From: Polymorphobacter megasporae
GTDB lineage: Bacteria; Pseudomonadota; Alphaproteobacteria; Sphingomonadales; Sphingomonadaceae
NCBI RefSeq assembly: GCF_018982885.2
Contig: NZ_CP081848.1
Location: forward strand, 1,984,001 to 2,048,000
Direction of reading: 5' to 3'
DNA: 64,000 bases
Shown here: positions 36,513 to 45,383 of the stretch, piece by piece
Layout of the letters: each line of letters starts with the position of its first letter
Position numbering within the stretch: the stretch's first letter is position 1
The notes under the pieces: generated by a model
Seen by the model: the letters and a program-made list of their open reading frames with translations, nothing else
Told to the model about the DNA's origin: nothing
Databases searched by the model: none
Made by a program: the position numbers and the translations under genes

Positions 36513-37253
36513 ATGACGATCTGGCGTAAGCTCCTTGGGACGAGCGTCGGGCTGTTGCTCGGCGGCCCGCTCGGGTTGCTGGCCGGGGGCGCTGCGGGCA
36601 CCACCGCGAACCTCGCCAACCTGCGCGCGCCGACCGCCGAGCGGCGGCAGGTCGCCTTCACCATCGCCGCGATCGCGCTCGCGGCGAAGATGGCGCGCGC
36701 CGACGGCGAGGCGACGGCGACCGAATTCGCCACCTTCGAACGGCTGTTCCGCGTTCCTGACGGCGAGCGCGCCAACGCGACGCGCTTCTACCGCATGGCA
36801 CAGGGATCGACGGCAGGGTTCGAGGCGTACGCGTCACAGGCCGCGAAGCTGCTCGGGCCGGGGACGCCGGTGCTCGAGGACCTGCTCGAGGCGCTGCTGC
36901 TGATCGCGGTGACCGACGGCGTCCACCCCGACGAGCTCGAATATCTGCGCGTCGTCGCCGACCGGCTCGGTTTCGACCCCGCCGCTTATGCCCGCATCCG
37001 CGCGCGCCACATCGCCCCGGCGAAAGACGACCCGTTCGTCGTCCTCGGCATCGCTCCCGGAGCCTCGCTGGGCGAAATCCGCGCGGCGTATCGCGGGCTG
37101 GTCAAGACGTACCACCCCGACCGGCACATGGCGGCGGGCACCCCGCCCGAGTTCCTTCGCGTCGCCGAGGCGCGGATGGCGGCGATCAACGCGGCGTATG
37201 CCGAAGTCGCGCGGCGCGGTGCGGCTCCGGACGAGGCAGTCGGCGCGGCGTGA
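36513..37253 (+). CDS. DjlA-like TerB/J-domain co-chaperone
   Basis: This 246-aa protein has an N-terminal Gly-rich membrane segment (LLGTSVGLLLGGPLGLLAGG), a TerB-like helical middle (AFTIAAIALAAKMARADGEA), and a C-terminal J domain with the HPD tripeptide in LVKTYHPDRHM. The J domain stimulates DnaK ATPase. The order matches DjlA, a membrane-linked DnaK partner. It overlaps the following amidase gene by 4 nt. Confidence 0.88.
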   Translation: MTIWRKLLGTSVGLLLGGPLGLLAGGAAGTTANLANLRAPTAERRQVAFTIAAIALAAKMARADGEATATEFATFERLFRVPDGERANATRFYRMAQGSTAGFEAYASQAAKLLGPGTPVLEDLLEALLLIAVTDGVHPDELEYLRVVADRLGFDPAAYARIRARHIAPAKDDPFVVLGIAPGASLGEIRAAYRGLVKTYHPDRHMAAGTPPEFLRVAEARMAAINAAYAEVARRGAAPDEAVGAA

Positions 37254-37918
37254 TCGAGCGGGCGAGTCCCAATTTCGACGCGCGGACGCTGCCGATCTCG
37301 ATGATCGTGCTGCATTACACCGGCATGCAGAGCGCCGCTGCAGCGCTCGACCGGCTCGCCGACCCGGTCGCCAAGGTGTCGGCGCATTATGTCGTCGCCG
37401 AGGACGGGGTCGTCGTCCGCATGGTCGACGAGGCGAACCGCGCGTGGCACGCAGGCAAAAGCTGGTGGCGCGGCATCGTCGACGTCAACAGCGCGAGCGT
37501 CGGCATCGAGATCGTCAATCCCGGGCATGAATTTGGCTATCGCCCGTTCCCCGCGCCGCAGATGGACGCGGTCGAGGCGCTCGTCCGCGACATCGCCGGG
37601 CGCTGGCAAGTCGCCCCCGCGATGACCGTCGGCCACAGCGACATCGCCCCCGCGCGCAAGGACGACCCGGGCGAGCTGTTCGACTGGCCGCGCCTCGCCC
37701 GCGCCGGGCTCGCCGATCGCATCCCGGCGGCGCGGACCGACCCCAACTGGACCGACGCCGGGTTCATGACGGCATTAGGGCGATACGGTTACGACGTCAC
37801 CGAGGCGCAGCCGGCGGTTGTCGCCTTCCAGCGCCACTTCCGGCCCGGCGACATCGGCGGCGCCATCGACGCCGAGTGCCGCGCGATCCTGTTCGGGCTG
37901 CTCCGCCCCGACCTTTAA
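37250..37918 (+). CDS. N-acetylmuramoyl-L-alanine amidase (AmpD/AmiD type)
   Basis: This 222-aa protein starts with a GTG overlapping the previous stop. The Amidase_2 zinc site includes H in VLHYTGM, H in VGHSDIAPARKDDPG and the Asp of that last block. A peptidoglycan-binding-like C-terminal segment follows (AVVAFQRHFRP). There is no signal peptide, so it may act on cytoplasmic anhydro-muropeptides like AmpD. With anmK in this window it fits cell-wall recycling. Confidence 0.92.
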   Translation: MIERASPNFDARTLPISMIVLHYTGMQSAAAALDRLADPVAKVSAHYVVAEDGVVVRMVDEANRAWHAGKSWWRGIVDVNSASVGIEIVNPGHEFGYRPFPAPQMDAVEALVRDIAGRWQVAPAMTVGHSDIAPARKDDPGELFDWPRLARAGLADRIPAARTDPNWTDAGFMTALGRYGYDVTEAQPAVVAFQRHFRPGDIGGAIDAECRAILFGLLRPDL

Positions 37919-38211
37919 CGCGGGGGGATGAGCGGCGGTGCGTCGCCGGTGTAAGCCCGGTGCTCCTTGTCGCCGCCGAGACCGCCGGGGAGGACCGCCG
38001 CCTTGGTCTTCTTGTCCTTGCCGCCTGCGGGCTTGGTGCTCGTGTCGGTATTCTCGCCCGCCGAGTTCGGCGGCGCGGTTCCGCCCGGGCGGCCGCTGTC
38101 CCCGAGCGTGACGCCCTTGTCGGCTTCCTTCTGGTACGCGCCGAGGCCCTTGCGGACGGTGGTGCAGCCCGCGAGTGCTACGACCAGCACGATGATGACG
38201 GCGCGACGCAT
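37915..38211 (-). CDS. Small Gly/Pro/Lys-rich lipoprotein
   Basis: This 98-aa protein has a lipoprotein signal peptide (MRRAVIIVLVVALAGC) and GGAGGT 3 nt before the start. The mature part is low complexity, with PGGTAPPNSAGENTDTSTK and a run of lysines, and ends APPLIPPR. It is probably an outer-membrane-anchored small protein; the family was not recognised. It overlaps the convergent amidase stop by 4 nt. Confidence 0.78.
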   Translation of the reverse strand: MRRAVIIVLVVALAGCTTVRKGLGAYQKEADKGVTLGDSGRPGGTAPPNSAGENTDTSTKPAGGKDKKTKAAVLPGGLGGDKEHRAYTGDAPPLIPPR

Positions 38212-38294
38212 TAGACCTCCGCAAACGATGGCGTCCCTCTGAACCGGGGGGCGTGGCTTGGCAAGCCGGGGGTTGACCGCTAAGCCCCCGAACA

Positions 38295-38673
38295 GGCCAG
38301 AGGATTGGACGGTCGCCGCTCCCGCAGGGGAGGGGAGGAAAGTCCGGGCTCCACGGAACGACGGTGCCGGGTAACCCCCGGCGGGGGCGACCCCAGGGAC
38401 AGTGCCACAGAGAGGAGACCGCCGGGCTTCGGTCCGGCAAGGCTGAAAGGGTGCGGTAAGAGCGCACCGCGCGAGCGGCAACGTGAGCGGCAAGGTAAAC
38501 CCCACCGGGAGCAAGACCGAATAGGGACGGCGCGCGAGTTCGCTCGCAGGGCAGGAACCGGCCCAGTCGTCCGGGTTGGTTGCTTGAGGCCGTCAGTAAT
38601 GGCGGTCCTAGAGGAATGACCGTCCACGGGTGGCGACACCCCGGACAGAACCCGGCTTACAGATCCTCTGGCC
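38295..38673 (+). ncRNA. rnpB: RNase P RNA (type A)
   Basis: The conserved core is present: GAGGAAAGTCCGGGCTCC early, ACAGTGCCACAGAGA, a GGTAAACCCCACC segment, and near the end TGGCGACACCCCGGACAGAA followed by CCCGGCTTACAG. The ends GGCCAGAGGAT and ATCCTCTGGCC pair to form helix P1. RNase P RNA is the ribozyme that matures tRNA 5' ends. Boundaries are set from P1. Confidence 0.97.
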
Positions 38674-38877
38674 ACGCGCAGGGCGGCGAAAGAGCGCGCC
38701 GCGCCTCGACTCGCCCCAGCGCGGCCGGCGGGGCGGCGGGCTTATCCGCCGAACCCGTCTGATGGCGCGGCTTTCCCGCGACGCCCTCAGCGCCGCCGCG
38801 TCACAAATCCCTCAACGAAACTTCTTCCCCCCGCCGCATCTCTCCGCCATGCGGGTCCAAACTCGATGGGGACCGCC

Positions 38878-40296
38878 ATGCGCTCGAAATACCTGCTTGC
38901 CCTGCCGCTGGCGTTCGCCGCTGTCCCCGCTGCCGCCGCCGGATGCGACGGCCTTGCCGCCTTCCACCCCGACAAGACCGAGCTCCACGCCACCACCATC
39001 GCCGCCGACACGCCGTTGCCGTTCGCGCAGGGCGCCAAGCTCCCGTTCGCCTTGTGCCGGGTCGAAGGCGCGGCGCACCCGACGAGCGATTCGGACATCC
39101 GCTTCGAGGTGCTGATCCCCGAGGGCGCGGGCTGGAATGGGCGCTTCCTCCAGGTCGGCAACGGCGGTTTCGCCGGGCAGATTCCGTATGGGACGATGCT
39201 CCTCGGGCTCGCCAAGGGCTATGCCGTCGCCGCGACCGACGACGGCCACCAGACGACGGTCAACCCCGACGCGAGCTGGGCGCTCGGCCACCCTGAGAAG
39301 GTCGTCGATTTCGGCAGCCGCGCGGTCAAGACGACGACCGATGCGGCCAAGGCGATCCTCGCGGCGTACGGTGCGGTGCCGAAAAAGGCGTATTTCTTCG
39401 GCTGCTCCGACGGCGGGCGCGAGGCGCTGATGATCGCGCAGCGCAATCCGGCCGACTTCGACGGCATCGTCGCGGGCGCCCCGGCGTGGTGGTGGACGCG
39501 GCTCCAGGGCAGCGCCGGGACGCTTCTCCGCGACAGCACGCTGCCGGGACGCGCGCTGCCGACCGGCAAGCTGATCGCGCTCCAGGAGGCTGCGTTGAAA
39601 GCATGCGGCGGCGGCAAGACCTATATTGCCGACCAGCGCAGCTGCCGCTTCGACCCGGCGACGATCGCGTGCAAGGGAGCCGACACCGATTCGTGCTTGA
39701 CCGCGGGCGAGCTCAAGACGGTCAAGCTGATCTACGGCGGGACGCGCGATCCCGACGGCGGCAAGCTGCTGCCTGGCCTCAAGCCGGGGGCCGAGGCGCT
39801 CGACCATAGCTGGAAAGACTGGGGCATTTCAACGACCCCCGGACGGGTCGACCCGACCCACGACTATCCGTTGAACCACTTCGCTTTTCTGGTCAAAAAG
39901 GACCCGAACTTCAAACTGGCGAACCTGACCGATGCCGACATCGTTCAGGGCGACCGCGAGCTTGGCCCGATCCTCGACGCCGCCTCGCCCGACCTCGGCG
40001 CGTTCAAGGCGCGCGGCGGCAAGCTGATCCAGTACCACGGCTGGAACGACCCCGCGATCGCGCCGGGCTACAGCCTCGAATATTACAAGCAGGTGCAGGC
40101 GAAGATGGGGCCGAGCACCGATTTCTACCGGCTGTTCATGGTCCCCGGCATGCTCCACTGCGCGGGCGGCGATGCGCCGACGCGGGTCGACTGGTTCGCG
40201 ACGCTCGAACAATGGGCCGAGGAGGGGAAGGTCCCCGACGCGGTCGTCGCGCGCGACAAGAACGGGGCGACGCAGACGGTGACGGCGGAGCGCTGA
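38878..40296 (+). CDS. Tannase/feruloyl esterase-family secreted esterase
   Basis: The protein is 472 aa, beginning MRSKYLLALPLAFAAVPAAA, a signal peptide; GGGGA at 38868-38872 favours this start over the ATG at 38866. The nucleophile motif GCSDGGREAL holds the catalytic serine next to a cysteine that pairs with a second cysteine beside the catalytic histidine (MLHCAGGD). This C-S...H-C arrangement is characteristic of the family. It probably hydrolyses aromatic carboxylic esters of plant origin in the periplasm or outside. Confidence 0.9.
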   Translation: MRSKYLLALPLAFAAVPAAAAGCDGLAAFHPDKTELHATTIAADTPLPFAQGAKLPFALCRVEGAAHPTSDSDIRFEVLIPEGAGWNGRFLQVGNGGFAGQIPYGTMLLGLAKGYAVAATDDGHQTTVNPDASWALGHPEKVVDFGSRAVKTTTDAAKAILAAYGAVPKKAYFFGCSDGGREALMIAQRNPADFDGIVAGAPAWWWTRLQGSAGTLLRDSTLPGRALPTGKLIALQEAALKACGGGKTYIADQRSCRFDPATIACKGADTDSCLTAGELKTVKLIYGGTRDPDGGKLLPGLKPGAEALDHSWKDWGISTTPGRVDPTHDYPLNHFAFLVKKDPNFKLANLTDADIVQGDRELGPILDAASPDLGAFKARGGKLIQYHGWNDPAIAPGYSLEYYKQVQAKMGPSTDFYRLFMVPGMLHCAGGDAPTRVDWFATLEQWAEEGKVPDAVVARDKNGATQTVTAER

Positions 40297-40298
40297 CG

Positions 40299-40733
40299 CT
40301 ACGCCGGATCAACTACCAGCGTCGTGCCATCGACGCGGATGATCCGCGCCAGCGTCCCCGCCGCCATGTCGGGTCCAGCCGCCGGCCACGGCGAGTCGCC
40401 GACCTGAACGCGTCCGACCCCGCCGGTGATCGGGTCGACGACGGTGACGGTGGTGCCGATCATCGCCTCGGCGCGGCGGTTGAGCTTGCCGGGGGCACGG
40501 CGGACGATGCGATGTCCGAAGACCTGCCGCCCGAGCAGGACCGCGATGATGCCGAGCAGGACGAAGTGGACGATCTGCCACTGCCACCCGGTGTCGATCG
40601 CGAAGGCCAACCCGGCGGTGACCGCGGCTGCGCCAGCAAGCCAGATGAAATAGGCGCCCGGCGCATGGAGTTCGAGCGCGGCGAGGACGAGCGCGGCGGT
40701 CGCCCAATACCAGGGAAGGGTGGTCGGGTTCAT
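40299..40733 (-). CDS. NfeD-family membrane protein
   Basis: This 144-aa protein has three to four helices (WATAALVLAALELHAPG, FIWLAGAAAVTAGLAFAI, IVHFVLLGIIAVLL) and a C-terminal OB-like domain (GTTVTVVDPITGGVGRVQVG). NfeD proteins are partners of SPFH proteins; the paraslipin gene lies directly upstream, separated by a palindromic repeat. Confidence 0.9.
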   Translation of the reverse strand: MNPTTLPWYWATAALVLAALELHAPGAYFIWLAGAAAVTAGLAFAIDTGWQWQIVHFVLLGIIAVLLGRQVFGHRIVRRAPGKLNRRAEAMIGTTVTVVDPITGGVGRVQVGDSPWPAAGPDMAAGTLARIIRVDGTTLVVDPA

Positions 40734-40739
40734 CTCCTA

Positions 40740-40865
40740 CCCCTCCCCTTCAGGGGAGGGGCGAGAGACGCGCCGCTTGGCGTGGCCCGGGGGTGGGGAC
40801 TCCTTCGGGCAATCCGGCTCGCGGCAACTGCCCCACCCCCGGCCCCTCCCCTGAAGGGGAGGGGA
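40740..40865. repeat. Family B palindromic repeat (B4, full)
   Basis: This full element lies between the paraslipin and NfeD genes of one operon, with arms CCCCTCCCCTTCAGGGGAGG and CCCCTCCCCTGAAGGGGAGG and the internal GCGAGAGACGCGCCGC segment. Confidence 0.85.
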
Positions 40866-40896
40866 GCCAGTAAGGAGGAGGAAGCGAGCGTCGCCG

Positions 40897-41889
40897 TCAC
40901 TCGAACGGGCCGATCCGGCGCTGCTGGCCGACCTGCGGCGTGCCCGACCCCTTCGGAGCCGGTGCCGCTGGCGCGTCGCCCTGCGGCCGGACCGCCTTGA
41001 CCAATTCGCCGATGCCGCCGAGCGACCCGACCAGCGCCGACGCCTCGATCGGCATGAAGATCGTCTTTGCGTTCGGCGACGTCGCGAACGCGGTCATCGC
41101 CTCGACGTACTTCTGCGCGACGAAATAGTTGAGCGCCTGCGGGTTGCCCGTCGCGATCGCCGCCGAGACGAGTTCGGTCGCGGTCGCCTCGGCCTGTGCC
41201 GCGCGCTCGCGCGCCTCGGCGTCGCGGAACGCCGCCTCGCGCCGCCCTTCGGCCTCGAGGATCTGGCCCTGCTTGGCGCCCTCGGCGCGGAGGATCGCGC
41301 TCGCCCGCGAGCCTTCGGCCTCGAGGATGTTCGCGCGCTTCTCGCGCTCGGCCTTCATCTGCCGGCCCATCGCGTTGACGATGTCGGCGGGCGGGCGGAT
41401 GTCCTTCAGCTCGACGCGGGTGATCTTGATGCCCCACGGATGCGTCGCCTGGTCGACGACGATGAGCAGCTTCGCGTTGATCGCGTCGCGCTTCGACAGC
41501 GTCTCGTCGAGGTCCATGCCGCCCATGACGGTGCGCAGGTTGGTCGTCGTCAGGTTGACGATCGCCGAATACAGATCGCTGACCTCATACGCCGCCTTCG
41601 CCGCGTCGAGCACCTGGTAGAACACGACCCCGTCGACCGCGACGATCGCGTTGTCCTTGGTGATAATCTCCTGCCCCGGGATGTCGAGGACCTGCTCCAT
41701 CATGTTGATCTTGCGCCCGATCCGGTCGACGAATGGGGTGATCAGGCTGAAGCCGGGGCGCAATGTCGTGGTGAAGCGGCCGAATCGCTCGAGCGTGTAT
41801 TCGAAGCCCTGCTTGACGACGACGACCGCCTGCGCGAGCGCCGCGACCGCCACGACCAGCAGCACCAGCACGAAAATCCCCGCCGTCAT
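40897..41889 (-). CDS. SPFH/Band 7 protein (QmcA/paraslipin type)
   Basis: This 330-aa protein has an N-terminal membrane anchor (IFVLVLLVVAVAALAQAVVV). The SPFH domain (about residues 25-185) has ERFGRFTTTLRPGFSLITPF and DAINAKLLIVVDQATHPWG. A long coiled coil then contains repeated EAEG/RAEG motifs. It oligomerises into membrane microdomain scaffolds and works with NfeD, encoded downstream. Length and domain order are typical. Confidence 0.92.
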   Translation of the reverse strand: MTAGIFVLVLLVVAVAALAQAVVVVKQGFEYTLERFGRFTTTLRPGFSLITPFVDRIGRKINMMEQVLDIPGQEIITKDNAIVAVDGVVFYQVLDAAKAAYEVSDLYSAIVNLTTTNLRTVMGGMDLDETLSKRDAINAKLLIVVDQATHPWGIKITRVELKDIRPPADIVNAMGRQMKAEREKRANILEAEGSRASAILRAEGAKQGQILEAEGRREAAFRDAEARERAAQAEATATELVSAAIATGNPQALNYFVAQKYVEAMTAFATSPNAKTIFMPIEASALVGSLGGIGELVKAVRPQGDAPAAPAPKGSGTPQVGQQRRIGPFE

Positions 41890-41969
41890 CGGTGCACTCC
41901 TGCAACGCGAGACGCTTTGCCTCGCCCCCCGATAGATGACATCGAAGGGGTTATTTTGCGAGGTGGACG

Positions 41970-42821
41970 ATGGACGAAATCACGCTGCTCCGGTCGGTTC
42001 TGTTCCTTCCCGCCGCCAACCCGCGCGCGATCGTCAAAGCCCGGACTCTCGACTGCGACGCGGTCGTCCTCGACCTCGAGGATGCGGTCGCGCCCGCTGC
42101 GAAGCCGGCGGCGCGCGACGCGGCGGTAGCGGCGGTTCGCGAAGGCGGCTGGGGACATCGCGCGTTGCTGATCCGCGTCAACGCGCTCGGTACAACATGG
42201 TCGGCGGACGACTTCGCTGCGATCGCCGGACTTCAGGGACTGGCCGGGATCGTGGTGCCCAAGGTCGCGGATGCCGCCGACGCCGCCATCGCGGTCGAGC
42301 GCGGCGGCGGGTTGCCGATCTGGGCGATGGTCGAGACCCCGGCTGGGATTCAGGCGGCCGACGACATCGCCGCGACGCCGGGGATTACTGCGCTCGTCGC
42401 CGGGACGACCGATCTCGCCGCCGACCTGCACGCGCGTCCGCGCCCCGACCGATCGCCGCTGCTGTACAGCCTCAGCCGGATCGTGGTCGCCGCGCGGGCA
42501 GCACGGATCGCCGCGTTCGACGGGGTGTTCATCGACCTTGGCGATGCAACGGGTCTCGCGGCGGAGGCGACGCAAGGCCGTGACTTTGGCTTTGACGGCA
42601 AGACGCTTATCCATCCCGGCCAAATCGACGTGGTCAATCGCGTTTTCTCGCCAAGCGCCGAGGAACTTGTGTACGCTCATGGACTTATTGCCGCACATGA
42701 GGCGGCGCGCGCCGGCGACCGTGGGGTCACGACCTACGCGGGCAAGCTGGTCGAGGGTCTCCATGTCGCCGCCGCGCAGAGGGTTTTGCGTGCAGCCGAG
42801 GCGATCGTAGCGCGCGGCTGA
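41970..42821 (+). CDS. HpcH/HpaI aldolase / CitE-like CoA ester lyase
   Basis: This 283-aa TIM-barrel enzyme has the N-terminal block RSVLFLPAANPRAIVKA, the metal-site segment DAVVLDLEDAVAP, the glutamate in WAMVETPAGI and GKTLIHPGQIDVVN near the end. The family includes citrate-lyase beta-like and malyl-CoA or citramalyl-CoA lyases. No citrate lyase alpha or gamma genes are nearby, so it is probably a free-standing CoA-ester lyase. The GAGGTGG ribosome site is well spaced. Confidence 0.88.
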   Translation: MDEITLLRSVLFLPAANPRAIVKARTLDCDAVVLDLEDAVAPAAKPAARDAAVAAVREGGWGHRALLIRVNALGTTWSADDFAAIAGLQGLAGIVVPKVADAADAAIAVERGGGLPIWAMVETPAGIQAADDIAATPGITALVAGTTDLAADLHARPRPDRSPLLYSLSRIVVAARAARIAAFDGVFIDLGDATGLAAEATQGRDFGFDGKTLIHPGQIDVVNRVFSPSAEELVYAHGLIAAHEAARAGDRGVTTYAGKLVEGLHVAAAQRVLRAAEAIVARG

Positions 42822-42958
42822 CGCGCCGCGACGGCATTAACCCTGCCTGACGGCTTCCGGAACTAAGTCGTTTTGACGTCGTTATGTCGTTGTGCCAGCG
42901 TCGGCATCGGCCCATGCTCGGCCATTCAAATCGTTAATTTTTTGTTACCGGGAGTCCA

Positions 42959-44110
42959 ATGGTCCTCGCAGTGTCAAATGCTGTGCGTCCGACGCTGATC
43001 GCATTATCGCATCTGCGCTGGGATTTTGTTTTCCAACGTCCCCAGCACCTTCTGACCCGCGCCGCGACCGATTATGACGTCATCGTTGTCGAAGAACCAA
43101 TCTGGACCGACGCTGCCGCTCCCGGGGTAGAATTTCTCGACCGCGAGCATGGCATCCGCGTCGCTCAACCGACCCTGCCGCACGGCACGTCGGCCGCCGA
43201 CTCGCTTGATCATCAGCGCCGCGTTCTCGACGGCCTTGTCGCAAATATCAAAGGGTCGCTGACGGTCTGGTATTATACGCCGATGGCGCTGCCGTTCAGC
43301 CGCCACATCGCGGCCGACGTTACCGTTTTCGACAAGATGGACGAGCTGTCGGCGTTCGCCAATCCGCCGCCGCTGCTGCTCGCGCTCGAAGCCGAACTGC
43401 TCGAGCGCGCCGACGTCGTCTTCACGGGCGGCGCAGCAATGCACAAGGCCTCGGTACACCGCCACGCTAATATCCATTGCTTCCCGTCGAGCATCGACAC
43501 CGCGCATTTCGGTGCAGCGCGGGACGGTATGCCCGACCCGGCCGATCAGGCCGCGATCGCCCATCCGCGTATCGGCTTTTTTGGCGTGATCGACGAGCGG
43601 ATGGACATCGCTCTCGTTGGCGAAGTCGCGGCGCTGCGTCCCGATTGGCAGATCGTCATGATCGGACCGACCGCGAAGATCGACCCAGCGCACCTGCCGC
43701 AAGCCGCGAATCTGCACTGGCTTGGCGGTAAGAGCTACGTCGATCTGCCGCCGTATCTAGCGAACTGGGATGTCGGCTTCATGCCTTTCGCGATCAACGA
43801 CGCGACGAAATTCATCTCGCCGACCAAGACCCCCGAATTCCTCGCCGCCGGCTTGCCGGTGGTGTCGACCGCGATCGCCGATGTCATCGCGCCCTATGGC
43901 GATCTCGGCCTCGTCGAGATCGCGTCGACCGCCGCCGACACGGTCGCCGCGATCGAACGCGTTATGGCGCGCGACCGCGGCCCGTGGCTCGCCAAGGTCG
44001 ACGCGCAACTCGCCAGTGGGTCGTGGGACCAAGTGTGGTCTGACATGCACGCGTTGATGCGCGCAGTTACCCCGTCCACCACCAACCTCAAGGAGACCGC
44101 CCGTGTTTGA
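42959..44110 (+). CDS. Glycosyltransferase (GT4-like) beside glf
   Basis: This 383-aa protein has two Rossmann-like halves. It opens with LIALSHLRWDFVFQRPQHLL, typical of glycosyltransferases paired with UDP-galactopyranose mutase. The C-terminal half includes IGFFGVIDERMD, LGGKSYVDLPPYLANWDVGF and KTPEFLAAGLPVVST, which is the nucleotide-sugar site. The upstream region is AT-rich and probably holds the operon promoter. It overlaps glf by 8 nt. It is likely involved in making a galactofuranose-containing glycan, though the donor is inferred from context. Confidence 0.87.
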   Translation: MVLAVSNAVRPTLIALSHLRWDFVFQRPQHLLTRAATDYDVIVVEEPIWTDAAAPGVEFLDREHGIRVAQPTLPHGTSAADSLDHQRRVLDGLVANIKGSLTVWYYTPMALPFSRHIAADVTVFDKMDELSAFANPPPLLLALEAELLERADVVFTGGAAMHKASVHRHANIHCFPSSIDTAHFGAARDGMPDPADQAAIAHPRIGFFGVIDERMDIALVGEVAALRPDWQIVMIGPTAKIDPAHLPQAANLHWLGGKSYVDLPPYLANWDVGFMPFAINDATKFISPTKTPEFLAAGLPVVSTAIADVIAPYGDLGLVEIASTAADTVAAIERVMARDRGPWLAKVDAQLASGSWDQVWSDMHALMRAVTPSTTNLKETARV

Positions 44111-45254
44111 TTGGCTTATCGTCGGCGCGGGCTTCGCCGGGGCGACCCTTGCCGAACGCATCGCGACGCAGCGTAACGAGAAGGTTCTCGTCGTCGATCG
44201 CCGCCCGCACATCGGCGGTAATGCGTATGATCGCTATAACGACGACGGGCTGCTGATCCACGAATACGGCCCGCACATCTTCCACACCAATTCGGCGGCG
44301 ATCTTCGATCATCTGTCGATGTTCACCGAGTGGCGGCCGTACGAGCATCGCGTTCTTGGCATGGTCGATAACCAGCTCGTGCCGATCCCGATCAACCTCG
44401 ACACCGTCAACAAGCTGTACAACCTCAACCTGACGAGTGAGGAACTGCCCGCGTGGTTCGCTGCGCGCGCTGAAAAGGTCGACCCGATCCGCACGTCGGA
44501 GGATGTCGTCGTCTCGGTCGTCGGGCGCGAACTCTACGAAAAGTTCTTCCAGGGCTATACCCGCAAGCAGTGGGGCATGGACCCGTCCGAACTCGACAAG
44601 TCGGTCACCGCGCGCGTGCCCACCCGGACCAACCAGGACGACCGCTATTTCACCGACGAATTCCAGGCGATGCCGAAGCACGGCTATACCCGGATGTTCG
44701 AGAAGATGCTCGACCATCCGAATATCAGCGTGATGACGCAGACCGATTTCCGCGACATCCAGAACGAAGTGTCGTTCAAGCAGCTGATCTATAGCGGCCC
44801 GGTCGACGAATATTTCGACTTCCGCTTCGGCAAGCTGCCGTACCGCTCGTTGAAGTTCCAGCACGAGACGCACGACACCGAAGTCATGCTGCCGACGGGC
44901 ACGGTCAATTATCCGCAGACCGAGGCGTACACCCGCGTCAGCGAATACAAGTACATGACCGGACAGGTTCACCCGAAGACCGCGATCACCTACGAATATC
45001 CGAGCGCCGAGGGTGATCCGTATTACCCGATCCCGCGCCCCGAGAACGCCGAGCTGTACAAGAAGTACGAGAAGCTCGCGATGGCGACGCCGAACGTGTG
45101 GTTCGTCGGGCGACTGGCGACGTATCGCTACTACAACATGGATCAGGTCACCGGGCAGGCGCTCGCGACCTTCCGCCGGATCCAGGAAGCGCTCCCGCTC
45201 GACGGGGTGAAGAGCAACGTCATCACCGAACCGCGGTTCGTCGCTGCGGAGTAA
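44103..45254 (+). CDS. glf: UDP-galactopyranose mutase
   Basis: This 383-aa FAD enzyme interconverts UDP-galactopyranose and UDP-galactofuranose. The FAD motif is IVGAGFAGATLAERIA. Family motifs include RPHIGGNAYD, YGPHIFHTN, a conserved FFQGYTRKQWG block, and RLATYRYYNMDQ near the C-terminus. Length is normal and residues look intact. It is translationally coupled to the upstream glycosyltransferase. Confidence 0.97.
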   Translation: MFDWLIVGAGFAGATLAERIATQRNEKVLVVDRRPHIGGNAYDRYNDDGLLIHEYGPHIFHTNSAAIFDHLSMFTEWRPYEHRVLGMVDNQLVPIPINLDTVNKLYNLNLTSEELPAWFAARAEKVDPIRTSEDVVVSVVGRELYEKFFQGYTRKQWGMDPSELDKSVTARVPTRTNQDDRYFTDEFQAMPKHGYTRMFEKMLDHPNISVMTQTDFRDIQNEVSFKQLIYSGPVDEYFDFRFGKLPYRSLKFQHETHDTEVMLPTGTVNYPQTEAYTRVSEYKYMTGQVHPKTAITYEYPSAEGDPYYPIPRPENAELYKKYEKLAMATPNVWFVGRLATYRYYNMDQVTGQALATFRRIQEALPLDGVKSNVITEPRFVAAE

Positions 45255-45265
45255 ACTCGCTTCTG

Positions 45266-45375
45266 CTCCCCTCCCCTTAAGGGGAGGGGCCGGGGGTGGG
45301 GGAGTACGCCGCGCGTTCAGGCCGCCTTCCGAACGACTGCCCCACCCCCGACCCCTCCCCTGAAGGGGAGGGGAG
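45266..45375. repeat. Family B palindromic repeat (B5, full)
   Basis: Arms CCCCTCCCCTTAAGGGGAGG and CCCCTCCCCTGAAGGGGAGG surround GGGGGTGGGG and CCCCACCCCC. It lies between glf and the glycosidase gene. Its right end GGGGAGGGGAGGAG serves as the probable ribosome site of the downstream ATG. Confidence 0.88.
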
Positions 45376-45383
45376 GAGTTCAA

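Noticed and set aside
38674-38877. Possible small gene between rnpB and the tannase gene
   Set aside because: Frames here lack a ribosome site and protein-like composition; I see nothing but the tannase leader.
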